Of a DNA stretch of 64,000 bases, positions 32,661 through 42,114 are shown one piece after another. Below the pieces are notes generated by a model, which did not search any database, was not told the DNA's origin, and saw nothing but the letters and a program-made list of their open reading frames with translations. The stretch comes from Rhynchopus sp. YZ270_cl-10 (Eukaryota > Euglenozoa > Diplonemea > Diplonemida > Diplonemidae). A program made the translations under genes and the position numbers. Location: assembly GCA_964035575.1 (NCBI GenBank), contig OZ037913.1, positions 1,178,001 to 1,242,000 of the forward strand. The letters run 5' to 3'. The number at the start of each line of letters is the position of its first letter. The stretch's first letter is position 1.

Positions 32661-32755
32661 CTCCCGCGCCTGCCCCCACACTGGGACCCCAACCAAAAAA
32701 TAGTACCCGCCCCCATACGCCCCCAAACTCACCCCCGAATCAGGTGGAAAGACGG

Positions 32756-33150
32756 TAACAAGAACGATCTCTTGACTTGCTACCCACCAATGCTCCCTTC
32801 CTTTTTCAAGGGGCCTTGCAAGTGAACAACACTCATGTGAGGACCACCTTAGAAGGAGGGTAAGGACCAAAATGAAGTCCCGAGTTATTTTGTGGGGATG
32901 TTTTTTGAGAAAATCGAACTTAATTGTGAGTCTTGTTGACCCTTTCAGCCCTGAGTAGGATTTGCACTCCTTCTCCATATGGCTCAAAGAACGTACACAA
33001 GAAAATATTGATTTTTTCACAAAAAGAATCGCTACTATTCCCTATGTGGGCTCAATAGTACCTGCCGAGTGGGGGATGTGTTTTGAATTTGGAACCACCC
33101 TGAATATTGTGTTTGTCCTGTGTTTTTGTTTTTGTTTTTGTTTTTGTTTT
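32756..33150. repeat. 395-bp direct repeat, copy 1
   Basis: Appears identical to 34053-34447 (offset 1297 bp) from TAACAAGAACGATCTC to a GTTTTT run. The reverse strand holds an open frame of about 85 codons, but nothing in it is recognisable. Identity this high implies a very recent duplication or an assembly artefact. Confidence 0.92.
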
Positions 33151-33156
33151 TTTTTT

Positions 33157-33565
33157 GAGGTGATCCAGTCTCACGCTTTTTCACACATTTTCACTTGGTT
33201 TCACACTTTTTCACATGGTTTCACGGTGTGAAAAAGTGTGTACGAAAGTGAAAAAAAAACTGCTTCACGCACTCTGAGTGGATTCCTCCAGAAAAAAAAC
33301 TTGGTGTTTTCACATGGTTTCACACATTTTCACTTGGTTTCACATATTTTCACATGGTTTCACACATTTTCACTTGGTTTCACACATTTTCACTTGGTTT
33401 CACACATTTTCACATGGTTTCACATATTTTCACTTGGTTTCACACATTTTCACCTTGGTTTCACACATTTTCACTTGATTTCACACATTTTCACCTTGGT
33501 TTCACACGTTTTCACTTGTTTTCACACGTTTTCACGGTGTGGAAAAGTGTGCGCTGGATCACCTC
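33157..33565. mobile_element. Foldback element with GAGGTGATCCAG ends
   Basis: GAGGTGATCCAG (33157-33168) and its complement CTGGATCACCTC (33554-33565) bracket a run of 18-20-bp units of the CACTTGGTTTCACACATTTT type, with CGGTGTGAAAAAGTG-like inverted stems. It is located immediately after the GTTTTT run that ends copy 1 of the 395-bp repeat and is absent from the same point after copy 2. Confidence 0.75.
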
Positions 33566-34052
33566 ATTTTTTGTTATCCTCAATTCCACCACCAATTCAA
33601 GGAGCCTCTGCTCCATTGGCACTCCTGCATTAATCAGCTGCAACCGGAGGCCGATATTCACCCTACTTTACTGCACATATGCTCGGGAGGGACATATCCC
33701 GTGCCTTTGTTGACCTGCAATACAAGCGTGCAAAATATAACGCATCTTTTTTTCCTTTTCTGTTGAAACCCTGTTGCTGGATGCAGGTCTTTATTTCTGT
33801 CATGACAATGATGTGCTCTACAGGGTTCGAGAACCTGAGTGCAGAGGTTGTTGTGGGTTTTCAGATGCGTCGGCACTAATGTCTTTGTATTCAAATCACT
33901 TTTCAACCTACCTTCCTTCACCCCCCCTGTAAGGGTAACCGTAGGTGAAGTAAGGTATATATTACTATTTTCCCTTTTTTGTTGACTCCTTCAGCACCGA
34001 CTGAATGATTACCTATGCAGTAGTTGGCCTGCTTCTGCCTTTCGACTTTAAT
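33566..34052. other. Spacer between the 395-bp repeats
   Basis: Mixed-composition sequence with no convincing gene on either strand and no match seen elsewhere in the window. Confidence 0.45.
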
Positions 34053-34470
34053 TAACAAGAACGATCTCTTGACTTGCTACCCACCAATGCTCCCTTCCTT
34101 TTTCAAGGGGCCTTGCAAGTGAACAACACTCATGTGAGGACCACCTTAGAAGGAGGGTAAGGACCAAAATGAAGTCCCGAGTTATTTTGTGGGGATGTTT
34201 TTTGAGAAAATCGAACTTAATTGTGAGTCTTGTTGACCCTTTCAGCCCTGAGTAGGATTTGCACTCCTTCTCCATATGGCTCAAAGAACGTACACAAGAA
34301 AATATTGATTTTTTCACAAAAAGAATCGCTACTATTCCCTATGTGGGCTCAATAGTACCTGCCGAGTGGGGGATGTGTTTTGAATTTGGAACCACCCTGA
34401 ATATTGTGTTTGTCCTGTGTTTTTGTTTTTGTTTTTGTTTTTGTTTTTGTTTTTGTTTTTGTTTTTGTTT
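34053..34470. repeat. 395-bp direct repeat, copy 2, with (GTTTTT)n tail
   Basis: Second copy of 32756-33150. The terminal GTTTTT run is longer here (to about 34470). It is followed by unique sequence to 34768, in which I see no gene. Confidence 0.92.
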
Positions 34471-34768
34471 CGACATTCACCCACCATCTAAAAGGACATC
34501 ACTGAAGATGTCCACCCTTTCGAATACATCTGTATGATTCTTAGGACTGAAACAGGGCTAATGTCAGAAACCCATCTACGGAAGTTTCAACTTATACATG
34601 AAATATTGACTTTTCTTTTTCACGTTTTGCAAAACATACATCATAAAAAAGAAGAGAAAGATGGGAACATTTTTGTTGATCTCTATACCTATGCTATCAA
34701 TTTATTGCACGCATGTGTTTGAAATACTGTTGTTGTTGTTTTTTGTTCACATCCACAGAGCATACGAC

Positions 34769-34890
34769 AAAAGACCACTCGTCCCACCTTCTTCTTTGCA
34801 CACCACACCCATCCACACTCCTGTGACCTGAACCTTCCGTTCTGGATCATTCATCAGTGTCCCTCTCGTTCCCTTTGTTTGTGAACACTT
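34769..34890 (+). promoter_or_regulatory. Upstream segment shared with the ankyrin gene
   Basis: Nearly identical to 7871-7992, ending 26 bp before the start codon at 34917. It probably contains promoter and/or leader sequence. Function is inferred from position. Confidence 0.55.
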
Positions 34891-34916
34891 GACCACTACA
34901 GACACACCACTTCACT

Positions 34917-35543
34917 ATGTCTATTGTCTACCGCACCATCAGAGACGACGAAAACCCCGCTAACGGGCTTGGTGCGAAGAACCCCAACGCAAACTACAAG
35001 GTGTCAGGACACATCCAGAACCAGAGCAGGCAAAACCTTCGGACGCAGTACATCTCCACAACACGTTGGTTTGGTGAAGCTGAGAAGTACGCACTCCAGG
35101 ATGAGTGCAGGATGGTCGAGATCGACCTGGACATCGTGGAAGACGAGGGTTGCGAGGTCATCGACGTGTCCACAAAGCAGAGGGCACGCGATGTGATGGT
35201 GACTGCGAAAGGCACGTACCCTTTTCGTGCTGTGAACTTTGCTGCGAATACCGAAGAGGTGTTGATTGTGGGTTATGTCCCTTGCGAAGCTATTGAGAGG
35301 ATGCATGAGTACATCGATGGTGTCAGAGTCACAACTGAGTTCAGCTGGGGGGACGACGACGACGACGAGGACGAAGATGACGATGACGGTGATGAAGGTG
35401 AGGACGAAGATGAAGACGAGGATGATTCCGACGATGATGATGACGACAGCTACGACGGTGCTCGCTGTGTCACGTGCAACGATCCCGTCACTGTGCCCCG
35501 TACCTACAAGGGCACCAGCTTCAAGTGCAGAGGATGCAGGTAG
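34917..35543 (+). CDS. Small protein with conserved VYR..STT domain, acidic stretch and zinc-ribbon tail
   Basis: 208 aa in a single exon. Residues 1-140 form a globular domain beginning VYRTIRDDENP, with NYKVSGHI, QYISTTRW and MVEIDLDI further on. The order of an early R, an STT segment and a later acidic residue recalls ADP-ribosyltransferase-like folds, but I cannot confirm the family. Residues ~143-180 are almost all Asp and Glu. The C-terminus has two CxxC pairs (CVTC at ~184-187, CRGC at ~204-207) typical of a small zinc ribbon. The start is the first ATG after a C/A-rich leader (CACACCACTTCACT). It borders the repeat island and shares its upstream region with the ankyrin gene at 8170, so it looks like an accessory or recently duplicated locus. 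It could act in protein modification or nucleic-acid binding. Confidence 0.85.
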   Translation: MSIVYRTIRDDENPANGLGAKNPNANYKVSGHIQNQSRQNLRTQYISTTRWFGEAEKYALQDECRMVEIDLDIVEDEGCEVIDVSTKQRARDVMVTAKGTYPFRAVNFAANTEEVLIVGYVPCEAIERMHEYIDGVRVTTEFSWGDDDDDEDEDDDDGDEGEDEDEDEDDSDDDDDDSYDGARCVTCNDPVTVPRTYKGTSFKCRGCR

Positions 35544-36619
35544 TGCGTGTCTGTGCTTCTGTGCTTCTGGATCGCACACAATGGGAACAATGCACTTTCC
35601 AAAAACAACCTTCTCCATCTCAACAGCGCAAGGGAACACATACACAATCCTCTGCTGTTGGGTTCTTTAGATATTCTTGCCTCTCCCTCCCCTCTCCCTC
35701 TGTGGAAAGATTGACCCCACAATTTTGATTTGCTGTGTTTCATATTTTATTTCACTGAACTTGCCTCCCTTTCCTCCATCTGTTGCCAAGGTGACTAAAG
35801 AACGAGTCTCAGGCTATCATCTAACAAAGTGTTCTTTCATTATGCAGACGCATACAGCTTCGGCGTTCATGTCTTCTTCTCTTTCTTTAGTTGACTTTGT
35901 TCTTTAGTATTCACATTTATGCAACAACACACCATATTGGATGTATCTCCTTGTACTTTCCATTCTTTAAAATATGAAACTAATTGCCGTGTTCGTACAC
36001 ATTGTCAACCGTACTAGTGTTCGACCTTTTCAGGATTTTTCTGGAAGTTTGACCTGTTTTACGGACAATAATTTGTACTCATGCGGTGTCTTTGTTTTCA
36101 AACCATAATAAAATTGATATTTCCTCGAGCTTCAGGATATGCACAGAACCTATTCTTGCGACGTGGTGCTGTCTTTCCCACAAGCACGTTTCTCAGCAGA
36201 GCTTTTTATAAGAGCTTTGTGGGGATGATTTTATCCCTTCCTACACACTTTTCTTTGTTTTTTTGTGACGGACGTAACCCCCCTGCAAGTTCAAAGAGTG
36301 ATTCAGCTCTTCTTGTGGGGTCTTCCGCGCATGTGGTGCCGTCCGAGAGGTATTTATTCAGTGCCTGCGTCCGCCGATGAACGGTGAGGCGTTGCACTTT
36401 CAACTTTTCTTTTTGTGGCAGTGAATCCGTCTTTTTCTGGCTTCACACACTAAATACACCAAACCTGTACCTTGCATGTCCATGATGTGAAGTGAAACGT
36501 AACAAAAAATGTAGAAAAAACTTCCAATTGAACCCTCCCAGTACTCTGCACTCTGCACTCTGTACTGCCTTCTTCTCCCTATCATCCTCCCACCACCCAC
36601 ACCACATGCAGACTACGCA
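35544..36619. other. Intergenic region
   Basis: No credible gene. Contains the second copy of the small foldback repeat (36003-36068) and a copy of the recurrent intergenic motif (36361-36408). The last 90 bases before 36620 are rich in C, CA and CT, like other leaders here. Confidence 0.6.
36003..36068. repeat. Small foldback repeat, copy 2
   Basis: Matches 130-205 (CCGTACTAGTGTTCGACC, then TTTCTGGAAG and TTTTACGGAC) with decayed ends. Confidence 0.6.
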
Positions 36620-39600
36620 ATGCGCTCCCCACGGCGCGAGACGTCTTATGAAAGCAACGCTTCGCAGCATGAGGAGATCCACCGCGTGCGTGCAGAGCTG
36701 CGTACCCTAAGGGAGCATGAGGCTGCAGACGTGTCTGCCTTCAAGGCAAGTGCGCAGCAGACGATCGAGGAGAAGAACCACGAGATCCACACACTGCGCA
36801 TCACCGTGGACGATCTGCTGCTCGAGAACAACCGACTGCGCATCCTGCTCAAGCGTGCGCAGCAGCCGCAGGAGGTCACCGTGTGCACAGACTGCCTGCG
36901 TGCGAAGGAAGTGACCGCACAGCAGGCCGCCACCATCGCACGTCTGCAGTCACGTGTCGAGGCCACGCAGCGCACGACGCAGGTCGACACCACTGCACAG
37001 CGGTATATGGAGCGCCAGCTTGCGACCTACATGCGCAACCTTGGTGCACGTGTTGAGGAGCTGCAGTCACTGAGCGACAACATCGAATCCTCGCTTGACA
37101 AGAAGACGCTTGTGTGCAGTGCGGAGAACCTTTATGAAGATGAGGCTGCCAGCGGCATCGACGTTGACGCAACGACAGTCGGCTGCCATCCCGACCCTGT
37201 GAGCGTCGGGCACGAGGTGGAGGTGGTGATCATCACACGCAACGCTGAGGGCATGCCGTGCCGTGGCGCGTCTTCGGCAGACTTCGAAATCTCTGCAGTC
37301 GGCGGTGTGGCGGACATCTCTCGTGTCACAGGAGCACGTTCCTGCTTCAGCGTGACGTTCGTCCCTACAGAGGTCGGCCGCTGCGGCGTGGTGGTGAACT
37401 ACCGTGGCCACCGCATGTCGTGCACCACCTCAAGCGTCCGTTCCAGTGAAAATGTGGACCCTAAGCAGACTGCAATCATGCTGTCGCCAAACCCCGTCAA
37501 GGTCGGCACACGTGTCACAGGAACCATCATCACAAAGAACGCACAGGGTGTGGTCACCCGCATCCCTAACATTGCTTCCTTTGGCCTGCACGCCCTGGGG
37601 AATGCGGCAGACCTGTCGAGCCTGGTGCAGTGTGGAGGAAGCTCTTCGCAAGGCATTTTCACGTTTCTCCCTGTCATGGTTGGGCGGAGTGGCGTAACGC
37701 TGTCGTGCGACGGCATCACGAAGACCGCTGCTGTCGAAGTTGTGGACGTGACAACACCCGCCATCAGCACGATGCACACTGTGCTGAGCTGCTCACCCAA
37801 CCCTGCAAGGGTGGGTGAGGAGATCACAGTGATCCTCACAACACGCAGCGGTGCTGGCATCCCGACGGCGGGCGCGTCTGTGGAGGACCTTCGCAGCCTG
37901 CGTCCTGTGGGGGGTGCTGCACAGTTGCATCCGTTTGAGACGATTTCGCCGTCAACGTTCCGGACAACGTTTGTGGCGAGAAAGAACGGCTCTGCGGGCA
38001 TTGCGCTGTCGTTCATGGGGCTGACGCTGTACGCTACGACGGCGGCTGTTTCTTCTTCAGACGAGTTCGATGCGTTCAAAACGACGATGACGTGCAGCAC
38101 CAGCGACTTCTCTGTGGACATGCCTGCAGACATCATCATCACTGCACGCGACCGCTGGGGTGCACCGTTCCCCTGCAGAAGCGAGTCGATGTGGAGCCTC
38201 TCTGCAGAGAACGCTGCCATCGAGATCATGTCGCTCACGAAGGCAAGCTGCTCCACACTGCGTGCACGCATCAGGCCCCTCCGCTCAGGGTCGATCCCTT
38301 TGGAGCTCATGCACTGCAGCTCCTGTGTCGGCAAGATGGTGCTTGAGGTGTGCCCACGCAGAAGCTGGGACCCTGCGCACACCCAAATGATGCTCAAGAA
38401 GGACGTCGGCGACGACGCGCCAGTCAGTTTCCTGCTTTCGGAGGAGGACGCCCTCAGCACGGTGAGCCACCTGGACACAGTGCAGCTTGTTGTCACGACA
38501 CGTTCTGCGGACGGAAGGCTTGCCATCGGGCCCTCCCCAGAATCGATCTCTGTGCTAAGTGTGGACGCGACGCCAGTTGTGCAGGTCTCGGAAGGTGTCT
38601 ACGTGATGCAGATCTACAACTTCGAGCCAGGCGCGCAGGACATCCAGCTGGACGTCGACGGGACGATCCTGACTGTCACCGTGCGTGTCACGACTGCGGG
38701 CCGTATGGCGGACCCGCGCTACACCCAGGCAGAGTGCAGGCCCTCTGCAGTGTTCGTTGGCGACACAGTGTCGACGGTCATCTCCTTCTTCGATGCGGAG
38801 CAGTGTGCGGCAGAGGCGCCTGACCCGTCACATCTCCTGCTAGAGCCAATTGGGAGCATCTCGGAGCTGACCCGTGTGGCACCACACGGGCCACGTGGCG
38901 CCACGACCTTGGAGGTGTTGTACATGGCTGAGCAGACGGGCCCCTGTGGGGTCGTCGTTCGCCACGGGAACTGCTCGTACACCTGCACTACCACAGTCTG
39001 TTCGCTTGACTCGCTGACCTCAGGTCCATGCCACATCGCTGCCACGGACGTTGCGCTGACACCACAGCCGGTGCGCCCGGGGCACCAGGTGCAGTGCTAC
39101 ATCACTCTACGCGACTACAGGTTTGCGCCCCTCCACAACGTCCCAGTCGATGCCATCAACGTTGTGCTGCTGCCTCTGGAAAACACGGCGAAGGTTTCCT
39201 CCAAGGTGCGGCGCGTGCCTGGGACAAGTGGGACGTGGGTGACGTCGTTCACTGCTGGGCTGCGTCCTGGTACCACTGGGGTGGTGGTGGAGGTGAACGG
39301 ACACCGCATAGAGGCGACGACAGTTGTGGAGGACGACCCGTTTGGGGCGATTGACGACGAGATTCAGAGACTAAGGGAGATGACGAACAGACTGCACGAC
39401 GACACCGACAGAGAGACAGCAGCGGCTGCAGAGACGCGACTGCGCATAGAGGATCGCAACGAGCCGCGTGTCGCTGAAGACCAACTCCACGAACTGGAGC
39501 TGGCACGTGCCCGACACGTCACACAGAACGAAGCAAAGCGCTCCGCACGCAACATCTTCCCCCACTTTGGCCTCGAGGTCACCGACAGTGTCAAGTTTTC

Positions 39601-40012
39601 AAACCGCATGGGTGGCCCTGGAGGGCGTGTGGAGTACCTGGGGGTCAAGGTTGTGGCGGTGAAGGGGGCTGCACAGAAAGCGGGCATCACGTCGGACATG
39701 ATCATCACACATGTGACAGGGCGTCCTGTGGAGTTCCTCTCGGACTTCAAATTCCTTGTGCGCGACTCTGAGCCTGGCGTCGCAGTGAACTTTACTGCAC
39801 GCGATCGGGAAGGGGAGGCGCGTGAGTTCAAAGTTGTGCCCGACAAGTCTGGTGTGCCGTCCTCACAGCGGGTGGGGTACACGAGGCGGATTCGGGTGAG
39901 CGCAGTCGACATCGATGTGCTTGCAGACCAAGACGGCAGCACGCCACGTCGGTCAAGGACACCACAACGCAGGTATGTTGGTAGACACATGAATCAGATT
40001 TTCTCTTTTTAA
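36620..40012 (+). CDS. Coiled-coil / seven Ig-like (filamin-type) repeats / PDZ protein
   Basis: 1130 aa in one open exon. Residues ~8-165 are a predicted coiled coil (EEIHRVRAELRTLREHE, heptad-like). Residues ~185-910 contain seven repeats of about 100 aa, each opening with a C/L-x-PxPVxVG-type strand and an I/VxTR.xxG strand and often closing with FxVTFxPxxxGxxGVxVxYxG, as in filamin or related Ig-like domains. A second short coiled coil (~915-975) leads to a PDZ-like domain (~988-1075: LGVKVVAVKGAAQKAGI) and a basic Ser/Arg tail. There is no signal peptide or membrane segment, so it is probably cytoplasmic and may act as a cytoskeletal or flagellar scaffold. GTATG at 39973 looks like a donor site. 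The last 13 codons could be intronic and a further exon missed, but I found no convincing acceptor. Confidence 0.85.
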   Translation: MRSPRRETSYESNASQHEEIHRVRAELRTLREHEAADVSAFKASAQQTIEEKNHEIHTLRITVDDLLLENNRLRILLKRAQQPQEVTVCTDCLRAKEVTAQQAATIARLQSRVEATQRTTQVDTTAQRYMERQLATYMRNLGARVEELQSLSDNIESSLDKKTLVCSAENLYEDEAASGIDVDATTVGCHPDPVSVGHEVEVVIITRNAEGMPCRGASSADFEISAVGGVADISRVTGARSCFSVTFVPTEVGRCGVVVNYRGHRMSCTTSSVRSSENVDPKQTAIMLSPNPVKVGTRVTGTIITKNAQGVVTRIPNIASFGLHALGNAADLSSLVQCGGSSSQGIFTFLPVMVGRSGVTLSCDGITKTAAVEVVDVTTPAISTMHTVLSCSPNPARVGEEITVILTTRSGAGIPTAGASVEDLRSLRPVGGAAQLHPFETISPSTFRTTFVARKNGSAGIALSFMGLTLYATTAAVSSSDEFDAFKTTMTCSTSDFSVDMPADIIITARDRWGAPFPCRSESMWSLSAENAAIEIMSLTKASCSTLRARIRPLRSGSIPLELMHCSSCVGKMVLEVCPRRSWDPAHTQMMLKKDVGDDAPVSFLLSEEDALSTVSHLDTVQLVVTTRSADGRLAIGPSPESISVLSVDATPVVQVSEGVYVMQIYNFEPGAQDIQLDVDGTILTVTVRVTTAGRMADPRYTQAECRPSAVFVGDTVSTVISFFDAEQCAAEAPDPSHLLLEPIGSISELTRVAPHGPRGATTLEVLYMAEQTGPCGVVVRHGNCSYTCTTTVCSLDSLTSGPCHIAATDVALTPQPVRPGHQVQCYITLRDYRFAPLHNVPVDAINVVLLPLENTAKVSSKVRRVPGTSGTWVTSFTAGLRPGTTGVVVEVNGHRIEATTVVEDDPFGAIDDEIQRLREMTNRLHDDTDRETAAAAETRLRIEDRNEPRVAEDQLHELELARARHVTQNEAKRSARNIFPHFGLEVTDSVKFSNRMGGPGGRVEYLGVKVVAVKGAAQKAGITSDMIITHVTGRPVEFLSDFKFLVRDSEPGVAVNFTARDREGEAREFKVVPDKSGVPSSQRVGYTRRIRVSAVDIDVLADQDGSTPRRSRTPQRRYVGRHMNQIFSF

Positions 40013-40334
40013 GATGACTTCGTTGGTACACGAAGCACTCATCTTCTTTGTTGAAGGTACATACCACGAGAGGGCTTTGTATCTCAAGACTGAGACACAC
40101 TTATTTTATTTATAATCGTCATGTTGATGTACCTTTTTGTCCGAAGATTTCTTCGAAGAGTCTACAATGCAATCAAATTACCGTCTTTTGAAAAAATATG
40201 GACCAGAAATAACATGGACCAGAATAATGATGGACCAGAACAATCATGGACCTTTTGGGATTTTTTTTTTTTATGGACCTATTTTTCTGGTCCGACATAT
40301 GTGTGGGGTTTTTTTGTACTTGTCCAGAATTTTG

Positions 40335-40400
40335 ACAGGGAGTCGCGCGCGCGAAGCGCGTGCGACGACCGCTTGTGTGGGGAGAAAGCTCGGAATGGGT
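40335..40400 (+). repeat. GCGCGCGAAGCGCGC hairpin motif, copy 3
   Basis: CAGGGAGTCGCGCGCGCGAA, a matching GC stem, then GACGACCGCTT and GGAGAAAGCTCGGAATGGG. Same order as 24852-24910. Confidence 0.75.
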
Positions 40401-40520
40401 CTACCGGGCCACATATAAGCCGAGATGCCCCGCCAACGTGCGGTACCGAAAGCCCGGAATGGGTCTACCGGGCCACATATAAGCCGAGATGCCCCGCCAA
40501 CGTGCGGTACCGAAAGCTCG
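40393..40520. repeat. 64-bp tandem duplication
   Basis: GAATGGGTCTACCGGGCCAC through GTGCGGTACCGAAAGC occurs twice in tandem (starts at 40393 and 40457) with almost no change; a truncated third start follows at about 40521. Confidence 0.9.
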
Positions 40521-40835
40521 GAATGGGTCTGAAAATGGACAAGTTCAAAAAAAAAAAGCCTACCACAGATGGACCAGAAATAACATGGACCAGAACAATG
40601 ATGGACCAGAACAATTATGGACTTTTTGGGATTTTTTTTTTTTTCGGTGACATGACACTTGTGACATATCGTAGGAAATCTTTTAGTATGCGCGAAGACG
40701 ATTCTTGTGCTCCTCATTCTCCCCACACACTATGTCAATACAACAGGTTAGACCGTTTGGTCTGGGAGGGTTTGGGGTTTCTTCTTTCTCTCAGTTCAAT
40801 CTTGAACAATTTCGAGAGGAGTTTTATTTATTTTT

Positions 40836-40871
<36 letters not shown>

Positions 40872-42114
40872 AGAAGGGAGTAGGTTTCATCGTCAGAAGA
40901 ACCCACCCTATTCAAACCCAAACCTTTGTATTGTAGTGTGATCTGGGGTGAGGAAGCGTTCCAACTTTTCAACCTCTTCCCCAATTTACCTTTCACGCCT
41001 TTTTTACCCTCCCCCGTTTTAGAATCAACAGAGAGTGTACGTTAAGATTTTATGGACCTATTTTTCTGGTCCATAATTTTTCAAAAGACGGTACTTATAA
41101 AACCATTTCTCCCCACAGCCCCTCTCTTGGGACACCAAGCACTCGCGGGTCACCTAGACCCCCATCGCCATCTCGTTGACAAGCAGTTTAAAGCTCCAAA
41201 CCCCCCTGCCCCAGCACACAACCTTTCTTGAAGGGACGCGAAAAGAACATACATTAGAAGTGTTGCGACCATCATCAGCCAAAAAAAGGGTTTCTTTTTC
41301 GCAGTATGTCCTTTCGTCCTCAGAGACGTTTGGGACGTGACAAAACCCCTTTTGTTTGTATGAGAGGGCACATTCGCGTTTATCTTTTAATTCTCTTTTC
41401 TTCTCCATGACTTATCTTCCCCGTTAGATGTTTATTCACCCCCATCCTCCGACGTTAAAATGAAAAAATGGGATGTAAAAAAAATGAAGATATGAAGCTA
41501 AGTTTGCCATGCTTCACATAAAAAGCCATATTTTTATAGTATCCGCGAGATTCTAGAGTAAAGGAAAGAAGGGCAGCGCGCGATAGTGAGTGTTACGTGT
41601 AGAAGGGCGTCCATGCAAAGGTGCTCTCTCTCTCTCTTAGAAATAGAGCAAACTCAAACAGGGTGCAGCTCCAGTTTAAATTTATTTTTTTTAGATAATC
41701 CTGCACAACATTGAACAAGCGTTGTTTATTATGTTTTGGTGGTACCACGATTTTCGCAAAGCGAACCCCGCAAAAACGCGGTTGTCAGAGGACCACCATT
41801 TGATTGAAAAGCGCTGGCAGGGGGGTTTTTTTCTTTTTTTGAATTAGAAGCTACTGTAGCACAGTATACGCAACCATGCCAACATACCCCCCTCGCTACC
41901 TCCAACTTCTTTTCTGTGTTTCCTCCCTTTCCTTATAGTACTCAATAGTAGTGCGATGCCGCGTCCCTTCAGTTGTTAGGATGCCAGTGAAGCTGCACCA
42001 AAGGGGTGTGTGGCTAAGGTCTTCTTCGATGTCCTCCAGAGAGTTGTTATTTGTGCAATGCAAACAAGGCATGGACTGTTTTAACACACACCACCACACC
42101 CACCAGAGTCCACG

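Larger units (their letters stand above)
40179..41093. mobile_element. Inverted-repeat element with TACCGTCTTTTG ends
   Basis: TACCGTCTTTTGAAAAA..TATGGACCAGAAA (40179-40210) pairs with 41060-41093. Inside, the block ATGGACCAGAA..AATGATGGACCAGAACAAT occurs twice (about 40200-40270 and 40568-40635), with a 64-bp tandem duplication between (40393-40520). The element also holds the third GCGCGCGAAGCGCG motif (40335-40400) and a segment (about 40938-41050) that recurs at 58150-58270. No target duplication was seen. Confidence 0.65.
40013..42114. other. Intergenic region with a foldback repeat
   Basis: No gene recognised. It holds a recurrent intergenic motif (40056-40090), an inverted-repeat element (40179-41093), and AT-rich unique sequence after 41100 including a CT run (41622-41640). 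Confidence 0.55.

Noticed and set aside
33820-33850. GGTTCGAGAACC considered as a tRNA T-loop
   Set aside because: No matching acceptor, D or anticodon arms at the required spacing; no tRNA found in the window.
34048-34317. About 89-codon minus-strand frame in the 395-bp repeat
   Set aside because: No recognisable domain and no second line of support; both copies are identical, so conservation cannot be judged.
32756-34447. The 395-bp direct repeats considered as long terminal repeats of a retroelement
   Set aside because: No TG..CA ends, no primer-binding or polypurine site, no target duplication and no element-type coding sequence between them; a segmental duplication explains them better.
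37399-38526. 375-codon open frame on the minus strand
   Set aside because: It is the antisense shadow of the GC-rich coiled-coil/Ig-repeat gene, which has clear domain structure on the + strand.
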